Source: an uncultured Rhodospirillaceae bacterium (GTDB lineage Bacteria; Pseudomonadota; Alphaproteobacteria; Rhodospirillales; Casp-alpha2). Taken from it: 8,364 nt of DNA. The DNA is taken from contig CAJWVP010000115.1 of the NCBI GenBank assembly GCA_913048145.1, positions 1 through 8,364 of the forward strand, written 5' to 3'. A program made the translations under genes and the position numbers. Shown one piece after another: positions 1 through 6,735 of this stretch (the stretch's first letter is position 1; every line of letters begins with the position of its first letter). Below the pieces are notes generated by a model. It was given only the letters and a program-made list of their open reading frames with translations. It did not search any database and was not told where the DNA came from.

Positions 1-86
1 GACAATCTTTTGGCGCTTTGATAGAACCCGCTGGTGACCATCCGGGGCAACTTTCCCTCGACAGTCCGTGTGATCAGGCGGACCAT
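1..86 (-). CDS. Possible start of a divergent gene, running off the left edge
   Basis: On the minus strand an ATG at 84-86 opens a frame that stays open to the window edge, about 28 codons. It begins MVRLITRTVEG and includes TSGFYQSAKRL. The frame is closed upstream by a TAG about 18 codons before the ATG. There is no clear ribosome binding site before the ATG, and I do not recognise the protein. Such a short open frame can occur by chance. The case for it is positional: a divergent gene here would place the inverted repeat at 96-117 between two divergent genes, a common layout for a regulator and its target. Low confidence. Confidence 0.2.
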   Translation of the reverse strand, partial: MVRLITRTVEGKLPRMVTSGFYQSAKRL

Positions 87-95
87 CGGGTGTTT

Positions 96-117
96 GCCGA
101 TCCAACCTTGGATCGGC
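96..117. promoter_or_regulatory. Perfect 10+2+10 inverted repeat, candidate operator
   Basis: GCCGATCCAA at 96-105 and TTGGATCGGC at 108-117 are exact reverse complements separated by CC. After one mismatch (95/118) the symmetry continues for two more bases (93-94 with 119-120). The repeat lies 45 bases before the hydratase ATG and about 10 bases from a possible divergent start. No T-run follows on either strand, which argues against an intrinsic terminator. The size and symmetry fit a site for a dimeric repressor. The regulator family cannot be decided, and no second copy was noticed in the window. Confidence 0.5.
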
Positions 118-162
118 TAAGGTCCGCCATCATCAAAACCGGCAGCAAGGGAGATTCGGATC

Positions 163-927
163 ATGGGCACAAATGTCGCGCAATTTCTCTGGGACGCCCG
201 TCTGAACAATGACGTTGCCCCCCGAGACTTCAAAGGATACCCAACCACTGAAACGGACGCCTACACCATTCAAACGGACATGATAGCTGGTGTCGGTGAG
301 ACACTGGTCGGGTGGAAATTAGGGGCCACGGTAGCGGCCTCGCTTCCCGTGATCGGGATTGAACAGCCTTTCATCGGCCCCTTATTCGCAAGGTTTTGCC
401 ACAAAGACGGCGCCACCCTACCCGCCCTGCCTGGACAGGCGTTGGAGACAGAGTTTACGTTCCGACTGAAATCGGACCTACCTCACCGCCCAGATTCTTA
501 CGGAAAAGACGAACTCAAGGCTGCAATTGGCGCGCTCGTCCCCTCGTTCGAAGTCATCGGGCTTCGTTTCGACGGCGGTGTTCCCGGCGCCGGCTATCGG
601 ACGATCGCCGATGGAGGTCTCAACGTGGCCGCTGTATTAGGGCCCGATGTTACCGATTGGGACACAAAAAAGATCGGCGCACACGCCGTGCATCTTAATG
701 TCAACGGCACCCAAGTTGCCACCGGCAAGCCGGCAGACCTCATCTGGGAACATTTGATCGATGCTATCGGCTGGTTGGCAACGCATCCGCACATGGCCGA
801 TCGAGGTCTTCGGGCCGGCGATCTGATAATGACCGGCTCAATGACGGGCATGACCCCGATCCAGCCTGGAGATCAGGCCGAAGCAGACTTCGGCGCGTTC
901 GGCAAAATTCACGTCCAGTTCACCTGA
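163..927 (+). CDS. 2-keto-4-pentenoate hydratase-like protein (FAH superfamily)
   Basis: This 254-residue protein matches the MhpD/HpcG type of the fumarylacetoacetase superfamily in length and motif order. GWKLG (50-54) carries the conserved active-site lysine K52. E95 and E97 in the ETE motif, with E130 in VPSFEV, correspond to the three acidic metal ligands of this family. The C-terminal half has GKPADLIWEHL, RAGDLIMTGSMTGM and a PGD motif typical of the fold. Known members hydrate 2-hydroxypenta-2,4-dienoate-type acids or decarboxylate related oxo-acids in the cytoplasm, usually in aromatic meta-cleavage pathways. No ring-cleavage gene is visible here, so the substrate is open. AAGGGAG at 147-153 lies 9 bases before the ATG and supports this start. 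The next gene is 134 bases downstream in the same direction. The superfamily call is firm; the exact reaction is not. Confidence 0.88.
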   Translation: MGTNVAQFLWDARLNNDVAPRDFKGYPTTETDAYTIQTDMIAGVGETLVGWKLGATVAASLPVIGIEQPFIGPLFARFCHKDGATLPALPGQALETEFTFRLKSDLPHRPDSYGKDELKAAIGALVPSFEVIGLRFDGGVPGAGYRTIADGGLNVAAVLGPDVTDWDTKKIGAHAVHLNVNGTQVATGKPADLIWEHLIDAIGWLATHPHMADRGLRAGDLIMTGSMTGMTPIQPGDQAEADFGAFGKIHVQFT

Positions 928-996
928 ACCACTCACCGGAAAGGCCTGACAGAAGCGTGATCATATTCAGCGGTTGAAATCACCACAGAGGTATAG

Positions 997-1025
997 TTGC
1001 CGCTGTTGCACGACACCGATATACC
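997..1025 (+). promoter_or_regulatory. Possible sigma-70-type promoter before the CoA-transferase gene
   Basis: In the 134-base gap between the hydratase and CoA-transferase genes, TTGCCG (997-1002) and TATACC (1020-1025) are separated by exactly 17 bases. Each matches the -35 or -10 consensus at 4 of 6 positions. Transcription from here would give a leader of about 30 bases before the ATG at 1062. The spacing is good but the hexamers are mediocre, so this is tentative. Nothing else was recognised in the gap. Confidence 0.3.
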
Positions 1026-1061
1026 GAGGATCTTGCGTATTTCTGCAGAAAGGGGGCGACC

Positions 1062-2192
1062 ATGATGTTGGCCGGCGTGAAGGTTATCGAGATGGGTCAG
1101 AACCTAGCCGGACCCTACGGATCACAAATCCTGGCTGATTTGGGTGCGAATGTGATTAAAGTAGAACGCCCAACTGGTGATGATGCCCGCGGTTGGGGCA
1201 ACAAGGTCACCGACAACGCCACAACCATGTTCATGACTATGAACCGGAATAAGAAATCGGTGACTGTAGACATGAAGTCCGACGCAGGCCGTGCCCACAT
1301 GCGCGCGCTCCTGTCCAACGCCGACATCTTCCTGCACAACATGCGGCCGGGCTCATTGGAAAAACTAGGTCTAGACCCCGTAGCGGTCCGCACCAAATGG
1401 CCACGTCTGATCTACTGCGACATAGGAGCCTTTGGGCATATAGGGCCCTTGAAGGATCAGCCGGGATATGAGCCCCTCATGCAAGCCTACGGCGGGCTGA
1501 TCAGCATCAACGGCCATCCGGATGGCCCTGTGGCACGTGTCGCCGTTTCGCTGATCGATATCGGAACCGGCATGTGGACCGCCATCGGCGCTTTGGCGGC
1601 ACTCCATCAACGTCACGAAACCGGCGAGGGATGTACGGTCAATACGTCGCTCTATGAAACCGCCCTTGCCTGGGGAAATTTCCATATGGCCGAGTATCAA
1701 ACCACGGGCCATGTGCCCGCGCGCCAAGCCAGTGGCCATTCCGCGGTCGTCCCATATCAAGCCTTCGAGGGCGCCGATGGTCCATTTATGATCCTGGCTG
1801 GGAACGACCGGTTGTTCGTGAAGCTGGCCCACGCCTTGGGTAAGCCGGAATGGACCGAGGATGCGCGCTACAAGACTAATGCAGACCGGGTCGCCCACCG
1901 CGATGAGATTCTGGCTGCCGTCCAGGCCACCGTGAGCAATGCCCCCCGGGACACATGGGTTGAGAAACTGCGTGCCGCCGGAGTGCCTTCTGCGCCGATC
2001 CAGACCATCCCCGAAGTCCTGAAGACGGATCAGACGGACGCCTTGGAGATTATGCAAAACGTACCTGACACCAATCTGGACCTCGTCGGCATGCCAATAT
2101 CGTTCAATGGCGAACGCCCGGCGATGCGCATGGCCCCTCCGGCCCTAGGGTCAGCGAATGACGACGTCTTCAGCACGGATCAGAAAGGTTGA
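1062..2192 (+). CDS. CaiB/BaiF family (family III) CoA-transferase
   Basis: This 376-residue protein has the family III CoA-transferase signatures. The N-terminal GVKVIEMGQNLAGPYG and LADLGANVIKVERP.GDDAR segments form the CoA-binding domain. NRNKKSVTVDMKS (61-73) and HNMRPGSLEKLGLD (92-105) follow. Catalytic D166 sits in VAVSLIDIGTG; in this family it forms acyl-anhydride and aspartyl-CoA intermediates. The enzyme should move CoA between an acyl-CoA donor and a carboxylic acid in the cytoplasm. Family members handle formate/oxalate, carnitine, succinate, mesaconate and aromatic acids, and the sequence does not say which applies here. It is slightly shorter than the usual 390-430 residues. 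AGGGGG at 1051-1056 supports the ATG at 1062; the adjacent ATG at 1065 is also possible. The crotonase-family gene starts 4 bases after the stop, suggesting the acyl-CoA made here is its substrate. Confidence 0.92.
   Translation: MMLAGVKVIEMGQNLAGPYGSQILADLGANVIKVERPTGDDARGWGNKVTDNATTMFMTMNRNKKSVTVDMKSDAGRAHMRALLSNADIFLHNMRPGSLEKLGLDPVAVRTKWPRLIYCDIGAFGHIGPLKDQPGYEPLMQAYGGLISINGHPDGPVARVAVSLIDIGTGMWTAIGALAALHQRHETGEGCTVNTSLYETALAWGNFHMAEYQTTGHVPARQASGHSAVVPYQAFEGADGPFMILAGNDRLFVKLAHALGKPEWTEDARYKTNADRVAHRDEILAAVQATVSNAPRDTWVEKLRAAGVPSAPIQTIPEVLKTDQTDALEIMQNVPDTNLDLVGMPISFNGERPAMRMAPPALGSANDDVFSTDQKG
2182..2188 (+). promoter_or_regulatory. Ribosome binding site choosing the 2197 start
   Basis: AGAAAGG lies 8 bases before the ATG at 2197, inside the last codons of the CoA-transferase gene. 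An in-frame ATG at 2158 also has a TAGGG motif (2146-2150) 7 bases ahead, so it is not excluded. It would add 13 residues before the normal crotonase beginning and overlap the upstream gene by 35 bases. Confidence 0.5.
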
Positions 2193-2196
2193 TGCT

Positions 2197-2952
2197 ATGA
2201 CATTACTGTCCATTTCCCGCAATGGCGCGGTCCGTACCATTACCCTCAACCGCCCAGAAAAACGTAACGCGCTGAACTTTGAGATGATGCAGGCGCTCAT
2301 CGACGCCTTCGCCGCCGAACCCCATTCCGACGAACGGGTCACCGTGATCCGCGCCGAAGGTAAGGCGTTTTGCGCTGGACTCGAACTCAGCTCGGACGGC
2401 TTACAGGACGGCGCCGAAGACATGGTTGTAAGCATGTTCGATACGGTTCAGCACTATCCACTGCCCGTCGTTGCCCGGGTTCACGGTCCGGCCATTGCAG
2501 GCGGTTGCGAATTGGCTCTCCACTGCGACTTCATCGTCGCAAACATGGACGCACCCTTCGGCATGCCCTTGGCGCAACTGGGCGTGACCACGGATTGGTT
2601 CCTGACCAAGAAGATCATGGAGACTATGGGTTTGGTAGCTGCACGCGAGCTCTTGTTACTGGGCGACTTCATTTCGGCAAAGACGTTCCACGCCAACGGC
2701 CACATCGCCCGCGCTGTACCTGCAAGCGAACTGGACGCGGAGACCAATAAAATCGTTCAACGCCTGGCCGCCAATGCGCCGCTATCAATGCGCATCCTCA
2801 AGCGATTGCTGTTGAAGCAAGTGTCTTTCTACGACGAGCTTGATCACTCGGCAGAAGATGAGGAGGTGAAGCGCGTTTTTGCCAGCGAAGATGCTTTGGA
2901 GGGAATTGCCGCACGGATCGAAAAACGGACGCCCCAGTTCAAGGGGTCATAG
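2197..2952 (+). CDS. Enoyl-CoA hydratase/isomerase (crotonase) family protein with altered catalytic site
   Basis: This 251-residue protein has the crotonase fold signatures. ITLNRPEKRNALN (15-27) comes first, then the oxyanion-hole segments GKAFCAGLEL (55-64) and GPAIAGGCELALHCD (97-111). E105 aligns with rat mitochondrial enoyl-CoA hydratase Glu144. The second catalytic glutamate, rat Glu164, falls at L125 (FGMPLAQLG in place of FGQPEILLG), with the 20-residue spacing preserved. Classical syn-hydration uses both glutamates, so this protein may be an isomerase, a hydrolase or another crotonase-type enzyme. D133 in TTDWF occupies the position often held by Asp in one-acid crotonases and by nucleophile Asp145 in 4-chlorobenzoyl-CoA dehalogenase, though that enzyme's key Trp is not conserved. 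The gene lies 4 bases after the CoA-transferase and 24 before the M19 gene, so co-transcription is likely. The family call is firm; the activity is uncertain. Confidence 0.87.
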   Translation: MTLLSISRNGAVRTITLNRPEKRNALNFEMMQALIDAFAAEPHSDERVTVIRAEGKAFCAGLELSSDGLQDGAEDMVVSMFDTVQHYPLPVVARVHGPAIAGGCELALHCDFIVANMDAPFGMPLAQLGVTTDWFLTKKIMETMGLVAARELLLLGDFISAKTFHANGHIARAVPASELDAETNKIVQRLAANAPLSMRILKRLLLKQVSFYDELDHSAEDEEVKRVFASEDALEGIAARIEKRTPQFKGS

Positions 2953-2976
2953 CATTCCATTCAATCGGAGACTTGT

Positions 2977-3963
2977 ATGACGGACCGCACGCTCCACAAA
3001 GACGCCATCATCATTGATGGCCTCGTCATTGCCAAATGGGGCCGACCCGTCTTCGAGGCCATGCAGGCGGGCGGGCTGACTGCCGTCAACTGTACCTGTG
3101 CCGTGTGGGAAGGCATAGCGGAGACACTCGCTAACATCGCCCAATGGAAACGATGGTTTGGCGAACACGCCGATCTCATCATGCCGATTCACAAGACTGC
3201 CGACATCTACCGCGCTAAGGCCGAGGGCAAGGTTGGCATCATCCTAGGCTGGCAGAACACTCTCGCCATCGAGAGCAACATCGACATGCTGCATGTCTTC
3301 CGCGATCTCGGTGTACGGGTCATGCAGCTGACCTACAACACACAGAACCTCGTTGGGTCGGGTTGTTGGGAGTCGGAAGACCGGGGCTTGTCGGATTTTG
3401 GCCGCGACGTTGTGGACCAGATGGGGAAACTCGGTATCGTCGTGGACCTCAGCCATGTAGGAGAGAAGACCGCCGCAGACGCCATCGACCACTCCGCCGT
3501 TCCAGTCTGTTTCACTCATGCCACACCGCGCAGCCTCAAGGATATTCGTCGCAACAAATCCGACGACTTGATCAAACGAGCCGTAGACCGAGGCGGGTTC
3601 TTCGGCTTGGCCACCTACGGGCCGTTCCTTCCTTGGGGAGACGACACAACGGTCGAAAACTGCGTGGAAGCGCTAGAACGGGGCGTCGATCTAGTTGGGG
3701 AAGAAAATATCGGCCTTGGCACGGATTTCACCGATGGCTATGACGCGGACTTCTTCTCGTGGCTGCGACGCGATAAGGGCACGGGCCGTAAACTCAGCAC
3801 AGGATTTCCCGACCGGCCAAAGAACCCGGAAGGTTTCGATGGTGTATCAGCCTATCCGAACCTGACCGCCACCATGCAAGCCCGTGGGTGGCCAGAGGAT
3901 CGTATTCGCCGGGTCATGGGTGAGAACTGGTTGACCTATTTGGAGCGTGTTTGGCACGGATGA
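2977..3963 (+). CDS. M19 (membrane/renal dipeptidase) family protein with incomplete metal site
   Basis: This 328-residue cytoplasmic TIM-barrel amidohydrolase-like protein has no signal peptide. The family is recognised from GVRVMQLTYN (112-121), GLSDFGRDVVDQMGKLGIVVDLSH (137-160), FTHATPRS (179-186) and GLGTDFTDG (247-255). Against human renal dipeptidase, spacing is exact for H160 (His198), H181 (His219), R192 (Arg230) and D250 (Asp288). The first-metal ligands His20 and Asp22 are replaced by L16 and I18 in IDGLVIAKW. Bridging Glu125 is replaced by Q93 in GWQNT, and substrate-contacting His152 by Y120. It therefore keeps at most half of the dinuclear zinc site and may be mononuclear, metal-free or act on a non-peptide substrate. 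CGGAG at 2966-2970 supports the ATG. It is the last gene of the catabolic block, so a role as hydrolase in that pathway is inferred. Confidence 0.85.
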   Translation: MTDRTLHKDAIIIDGLVIAKWGRPVFEAMQAGGLTAVNCTCAVWEGIAETLANIAQWKRWFGEHADLIMPIHKTADIYRAKAEGKVGIILGWQNTLAIESNIDMLHVFRDLGVRVMQLTYNTQNLVGSGCWESEDRGLSDFGRDVVDQMGKLGIVVDLSHVGEKTAADAIDHSAVPVCFTHATPRSLKDIRRNKSDDLIKRAVDRGGFFGLATYGPFLPWGDDTTVENCVEALERGVDLVGEENIGLGTDFTDGYDADFFSWLRRDKGTGRKLSTGFPDRPKNPEGFDGVSAYPNLTATMQARGWPEDRIRRVMGENWLTYLERVWHG

Positions 3964-4010
3964 AAACCTAGCGCCTCAACGCGCCACGATCCTTGCCGCC
4001 CGGGACCGCC

Positions 4011-4020
4011 GGGAGTAGGG
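4011..4020 (+). promoter_or_regulatory. Purine-rich motif supporting an alternative TTG start of thrC at 4028
   Basis: GGGAGTAGGG ends 7 bases before TTG at 4028, which is in frame with thrC and would add 10 residues (MKNVEPRDRS). The GTG at 4058 has only a weaker purine stretch ahead of it (AGAGA, 4046-4050). Family homology favours the GTG while the ribosome binding site favours the TTG. Confidence 0.4.
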
Positions 4021-4057
4021 TGCGCACTTGAAAAATGTGGAGCCTAGAGATCGATCC

Positions 4058-5479
4058 GTGAAGTATGTGAGCACCCGCGGCGAGGCACCAACTCTTGCCT
4101 TTGACGACGTATTGCTGACGGGCTTGGCCCGGGACGGCGGTCTCTATGTGCCGGAGAGTTGGCCGCAGATCTCGACCGACGAGATCACCGGCTTAGCGGG
4201 CCTGAGCTACACGGATTTAGCCTTCCGGGTCATTCAGCCCTTTGTAGGCGGCGCTATCGCCGACGCCGATCTGAAACGCATCATCGACGACGCCTACAGA
4301 CATTTCGATACGGAAGAGGTCGCGCCGCTTACGGAACTGGGTAACGGCGAATGGATGATGGAGCTCTTCCACGGCCCGACCCTCGCCTTCAAGGATGTGG
4401 CAATGCAGTTTCTGGGCCCGCTGTTTGATCACGTTCTGACGGCGCGCGGCGAACGCATCTGCATCGCCGGTGCGACGTCTGGCGATACAGGCTCGGCCGC
4501 CATCGAGGCGTGCCGCGACCGCGATAACATCGACATCTTCATCCTGTATCCGCACGGCCGCGTCTCCGACGTACAACGCCGACAGATGTCCACGGTGACC
4601 GCGCCGAACGTGCACACCATCGCCCTTCAAGGCACGTTTGACGATTGTCAGGACACGGTAAAGGCGCTGTTCAACGATTTGTCCTTCCGTGACCGCATGA
4701 ACCTGAGCGCCGTCAATTCCATCAACTGGGCCCGGATCGTCGCGCAGATCGTCTATTACTTCTGGGCGGCGCTGAAGGTTGGGGCACCGGCACGGCCCGT
4801 GAGCTTTGCCGTGCCAACGGGCAACTTCGGCAATGTCTTCGCCGGTTATGCGGCGCATCGCATGGGGCTACCCGTGGAACAGTTCATAGTTGGTTCCAAC
4901 GCCAACGATATCCTGGCCCGGTTTTTCGAGAGCGGCGCCATGGAGATCGATACCGTAGTGCCCACCATTAGCCCCAGCATGGATATTCAGATCTCGTCCA
5001 ACTTCGAACGCCTGTTGTTTGAACTCTATGACCGAGATGGCGCCCGGGTTGCGCGCACCCTGAATACCTTCCGGTCGGACGGACAGTTCGCTGTAGATGC
5101 GGATATGCTAGCGCGGGCACGCGAGATTTTCGATGGTGGTCGTTATACGGATGATCAAACCCGCGCCCTTATCGCCGACCACTACGCGAAGACCGGCGAA
5201 TTACTGGATCCGCATACAGCGGTCGGCCTGGCCGTTGGTCGAACACACCGGCGCAACACGTCAACCTCGATGGTGACCTTGGCAACGGCCCACCCTGCGA
5301 AGTTTCCCGACGCCGTTCGAGCGGCATGCGGCGTTAATCCTGACCTACCGGTCCATATGGCAGACCTGTTCGACCGCGATGAGCGGATCAACGCACTCCC
5401 CAACGACTTGGCGATTGTACGTAGTTTTATTGAAGACCGCGCAAAGGTTGTCGGAAGTAGCGGAGGTGCCGCCGCTTGA
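4058..5479 (+). CDS. thrC: Threonine synthase
   Basis: A PLP-dependent fold-type II lyase of 473 residues from the GTG at 4058. It converts O-phospho-L-homoserine to L-threonine, the last step of threonine synthesis, in the cytoplasm. The N-terminus KYVSTRGEAPTLAFDDVL and ARDGGLYVPE is typical of the long ThrC class. Schiff-base lysine K112 lies in FHGPTLAFKDVAMQFLG. The phosphate-binding loop is GATSGDTGSAA (138-148), and PTGNFGNVFAGY follows in the PLP domain. Family members of this class are usually about 430-470 residues, so the gene appears complete. The GTG was chosen because homologs begin at this M-x-Y-x-STRG motif; TTG at 4028 (483 residues) is the alternative. The gene starts 94 bases after the M19 gene and is probably a separate unit. 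Its TGA overlaps the TTG start of the M16 peptidase gene. Confidence 0.96.
   Translation: MKYVSTRGEAPTLAFDDVLLTGLARDGGLYVPESWPQISTDEITGLAGLSYTDLAFRVIQPFVGGAIADADLKRIIDDAYRHFDTEEVAPLTELGNGEWMMELFHGPTLAFKDVAMQFLGPLFDHVLTARGERICIAGATSGDTGSAAIEACRDRDNIDIFILYPHGRVSDVQRRQMSTVTAPNVHTIALQGTFDDCQDTVKALFNDLSFRDRMNLSAVNSINWARIVAQIVYYFWAALKVGAPARPVSFAVPTGNFGNVFAGYAAHRMGLPVEQFIVGSNANDILARFFESGAMEIDTVVPTISPSMDIQISSNFERLLFELYDRDGARVARTLNTFRSDGQFAVDADMLARAREIFDGGRYTDDQTRALIADHYAKTGELLDPHTAVGLAVGRTHRRNTSTSMVTLATAHPAKFPDAVRAACGVNPDLPVHMADLFDRDERINALPNDLAIVRSFIEDRAKVVGSSGGAAA
5462..5466 (+). promoter_or_regulatory. Strong ribosome binding site for the M16 peptidase TTG start
   Basis: GGAGG lies inside the last codons of thrC, 9 bases before TTG at 5476. 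It supports the unusual TTG as the true start and implies coupled translation, because TTGA merges the M16 start with the thrC stop. Confidence 0.7.
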
Positions 5480-6735
5480 CCATTCAGGAGAACCGCCTGG
5501 CCAATGGCCTGACTGTCGTCACGGACCGCATGGAAACCGTAGAAACCGTGTCCATGGGGGCATGGGTGGATGTCGGCACCCGTGATGAACAACCCAACGT
5601 CAACGGCGTCTCCCACCTGCTCGAACACATGGCCTTCAAGGGTACGGAAAGGCGCGACGCCTATGCGATCGCCGCTGAAATAGAGGCCGTAGGCGGGCAC
5701 CTCAATGCCTATACCTCGCGCGAGCACACCGCCTATTACGCCAAGGTTTTGAAAGACAACCTGCCATTGGCCGTCGACTTGATCGGCGACATTCTTCAGC
5801 ATTCGGTCATGGATGCCGAGGAACTGGCCCGCGAGCAAGCGGTGATCCTTCAGGAAATTCACCAGGCCCACGATACGCCTGACGACATCGTCTTCGATCA
5901 CTTTCAGGAAGTGGCCTTTCCGGACCAGGCCATGGGCCGTCCCGTTTTGGGCCGGCCAGAGGTCGTTAAAAACATGAGCGCAGAAAGCATACGCGCCTAC
6001 ATGGACCGCCATTACAGCGCCGAACGGATGGTCGTCGCGGCCGCTGGCAACCTAGACCATGACGTCTTCACACGCTTGGTTGAAGAGACCTTCACGGCCC
6101 TACCCGAATTCGAGGCGAACGCCCGCGAACCGGGCCGTTACGGCGGCGGTGACTACCGTGAAGAACGGGACTTGGAACAGGTACACGTGGTGTTCGGGGC
6201 CGAGGGCATCGCCTTCGACGACCAGGGTTTTTACGCGGCTTCCGTGCTGTCGACAATCTTGGGCGGCGGCATGTCATCGCGACTGTTCCAGGAAATCCGA
6301 GAGAAACGGGGTCTGGCCTACGCCATCTATTCGTTCCTGTCATGCTACAAGGATTGTGGCATCTTCGGCGTCTACGCAGGCACCGGTGCCGAAGAAGCGC
6401 ATGGCCTCCTCTCTCTCGTTCTGGACGAGATCGAGAAAGTCCAGGACGACATCACCGAGGAGGAGTTGGATCGGGCGCGCGCCCAACTCAAGGCATCGAT
6501 CCTCATGTCCCTCGAGAGCACGTCAGCGCGGTGCGAACAGTTGGCCCGGCAAATGATGGTGTTCGGCCGACCGATCCCCACCGATGAGATCGTGCAACAC
6601 ATCGATGCCGCCGATCGTGCGAGCGTGATGGATGTAGCCCGGCGGGTCTTCGCCGGACGGCCAAGCATCGCCGCCATCGGCCCCGTCGATGGACTGTGCG
6701 ACTACGACACGTTGTCGACCCGGCTTTCCAAGTAA
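5476..6735 (+). CDS. M16 family zinc peptidase (mitochondrial processing peptidase-like)
   Basis: A 419-residue single-unit M16B protease related to the beta subunit of mitochondrial processing peptidase. The inverted zinc motif HLLEH gives ligands H47 and H51 and catalytic E50. The third ligand is probably E127 in AVILQEI, matching the usual HxxEH-plus-about-76-residue spacing. The second, non-catalytic domain has GGGMSSRLFQEIREKRGLAY (residues 264-283), a conserved substrate-binding segment of active M16 enzymes. No signal peptide or membrane segment is evident, so it is probably cytoplasmic. Physiological substrates of bacterial members are poorly known. It starts at TTG, overlaps the stop of thrC and is probably co-translated with it. 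Its last 34 bases overlap the end of a convergent gene. All catalytic residues are present, so I expect an active enzyme. Confidence 0.93.
   Translation: MTIQENRLANGLTVVTDRMETVETVSMGAWVDVGTRDEQPNVNGVSHLLEHMAFKGTERRDAYAIAAEIEAVGGHLNAYTSREHTAYYAKVLKDNLPLAVDLIGDILQHSVMDAEELAREQAVILQEIHQAHDTPDDIVFDHFQEVAFPDQAMGRPVLGRPEVVKNMSAESIRAYMDRHYSAERMVVAAAGNLDHDVFTRLVEETFTALPEFEANAREPGRYGGGDYREERDLEQVHVVFGAEGIAFDDQGFYAASVLSTILGGGMSSRLFQEIREKRGLAYAIYSFLSCYKDCGIFGVYAGTGAEEAHGLLSLVLDEIEKVQDDITEEELDRARAQLKASILMSLESTSARCEQLARQMMVFGRPIPTDEIVQHIDAADRASVMDVARRVFAGRPSIAAIGPVDGLCDYDTLSTRLSK

Noticed and set aside
18..212. Plus-strand 64-codon open frame at the left edge
   Set aside because: It overlaps the hydratase start in another frame, has no ribosome binding site or recognisable motif, and is explained by chance openness.
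974..997. TTGAAA and TATAGT as a promoter before the CoA-transferase gene
   Set aside because: The hexamers look good but are separated by only 12 bases, too short for sigma-70; the pair at 997-1025 has correct spacing.
1371..2057. Minus-strand open frame (228 codons) inside the CoA-transferase gene
   Set aside because: Antisense shadow; the + strand frame holds the conserved CoA-transferase motifs and the catalytic aspartate.
2197..2952. 4-chlorobenzoyl-CoA dehalogenase function for the crotonase
   Set aside because: D133 aligns with the dehalogenase nucleophile Asp145, but the dehalogenase tryptophan (Trp137) falls at L125, and Asp is common at this place in other crotonases.
3999..4013. 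CCCGG-GACCG-CCGGG hairpin between the M19 gene and thrC as a terminator
   Set aside because: The stem is only 5 base pairs with no following T-run, and it overlaps the purine-rich motif before the thrC TTG; too weak to call.
4217..4858. Long minus-strand open frame (213 codons) inside thrC
   Set aside because: It is an antisense shadow caused by high GC; thrC on the + strand has clear catalytic motifs throughout.
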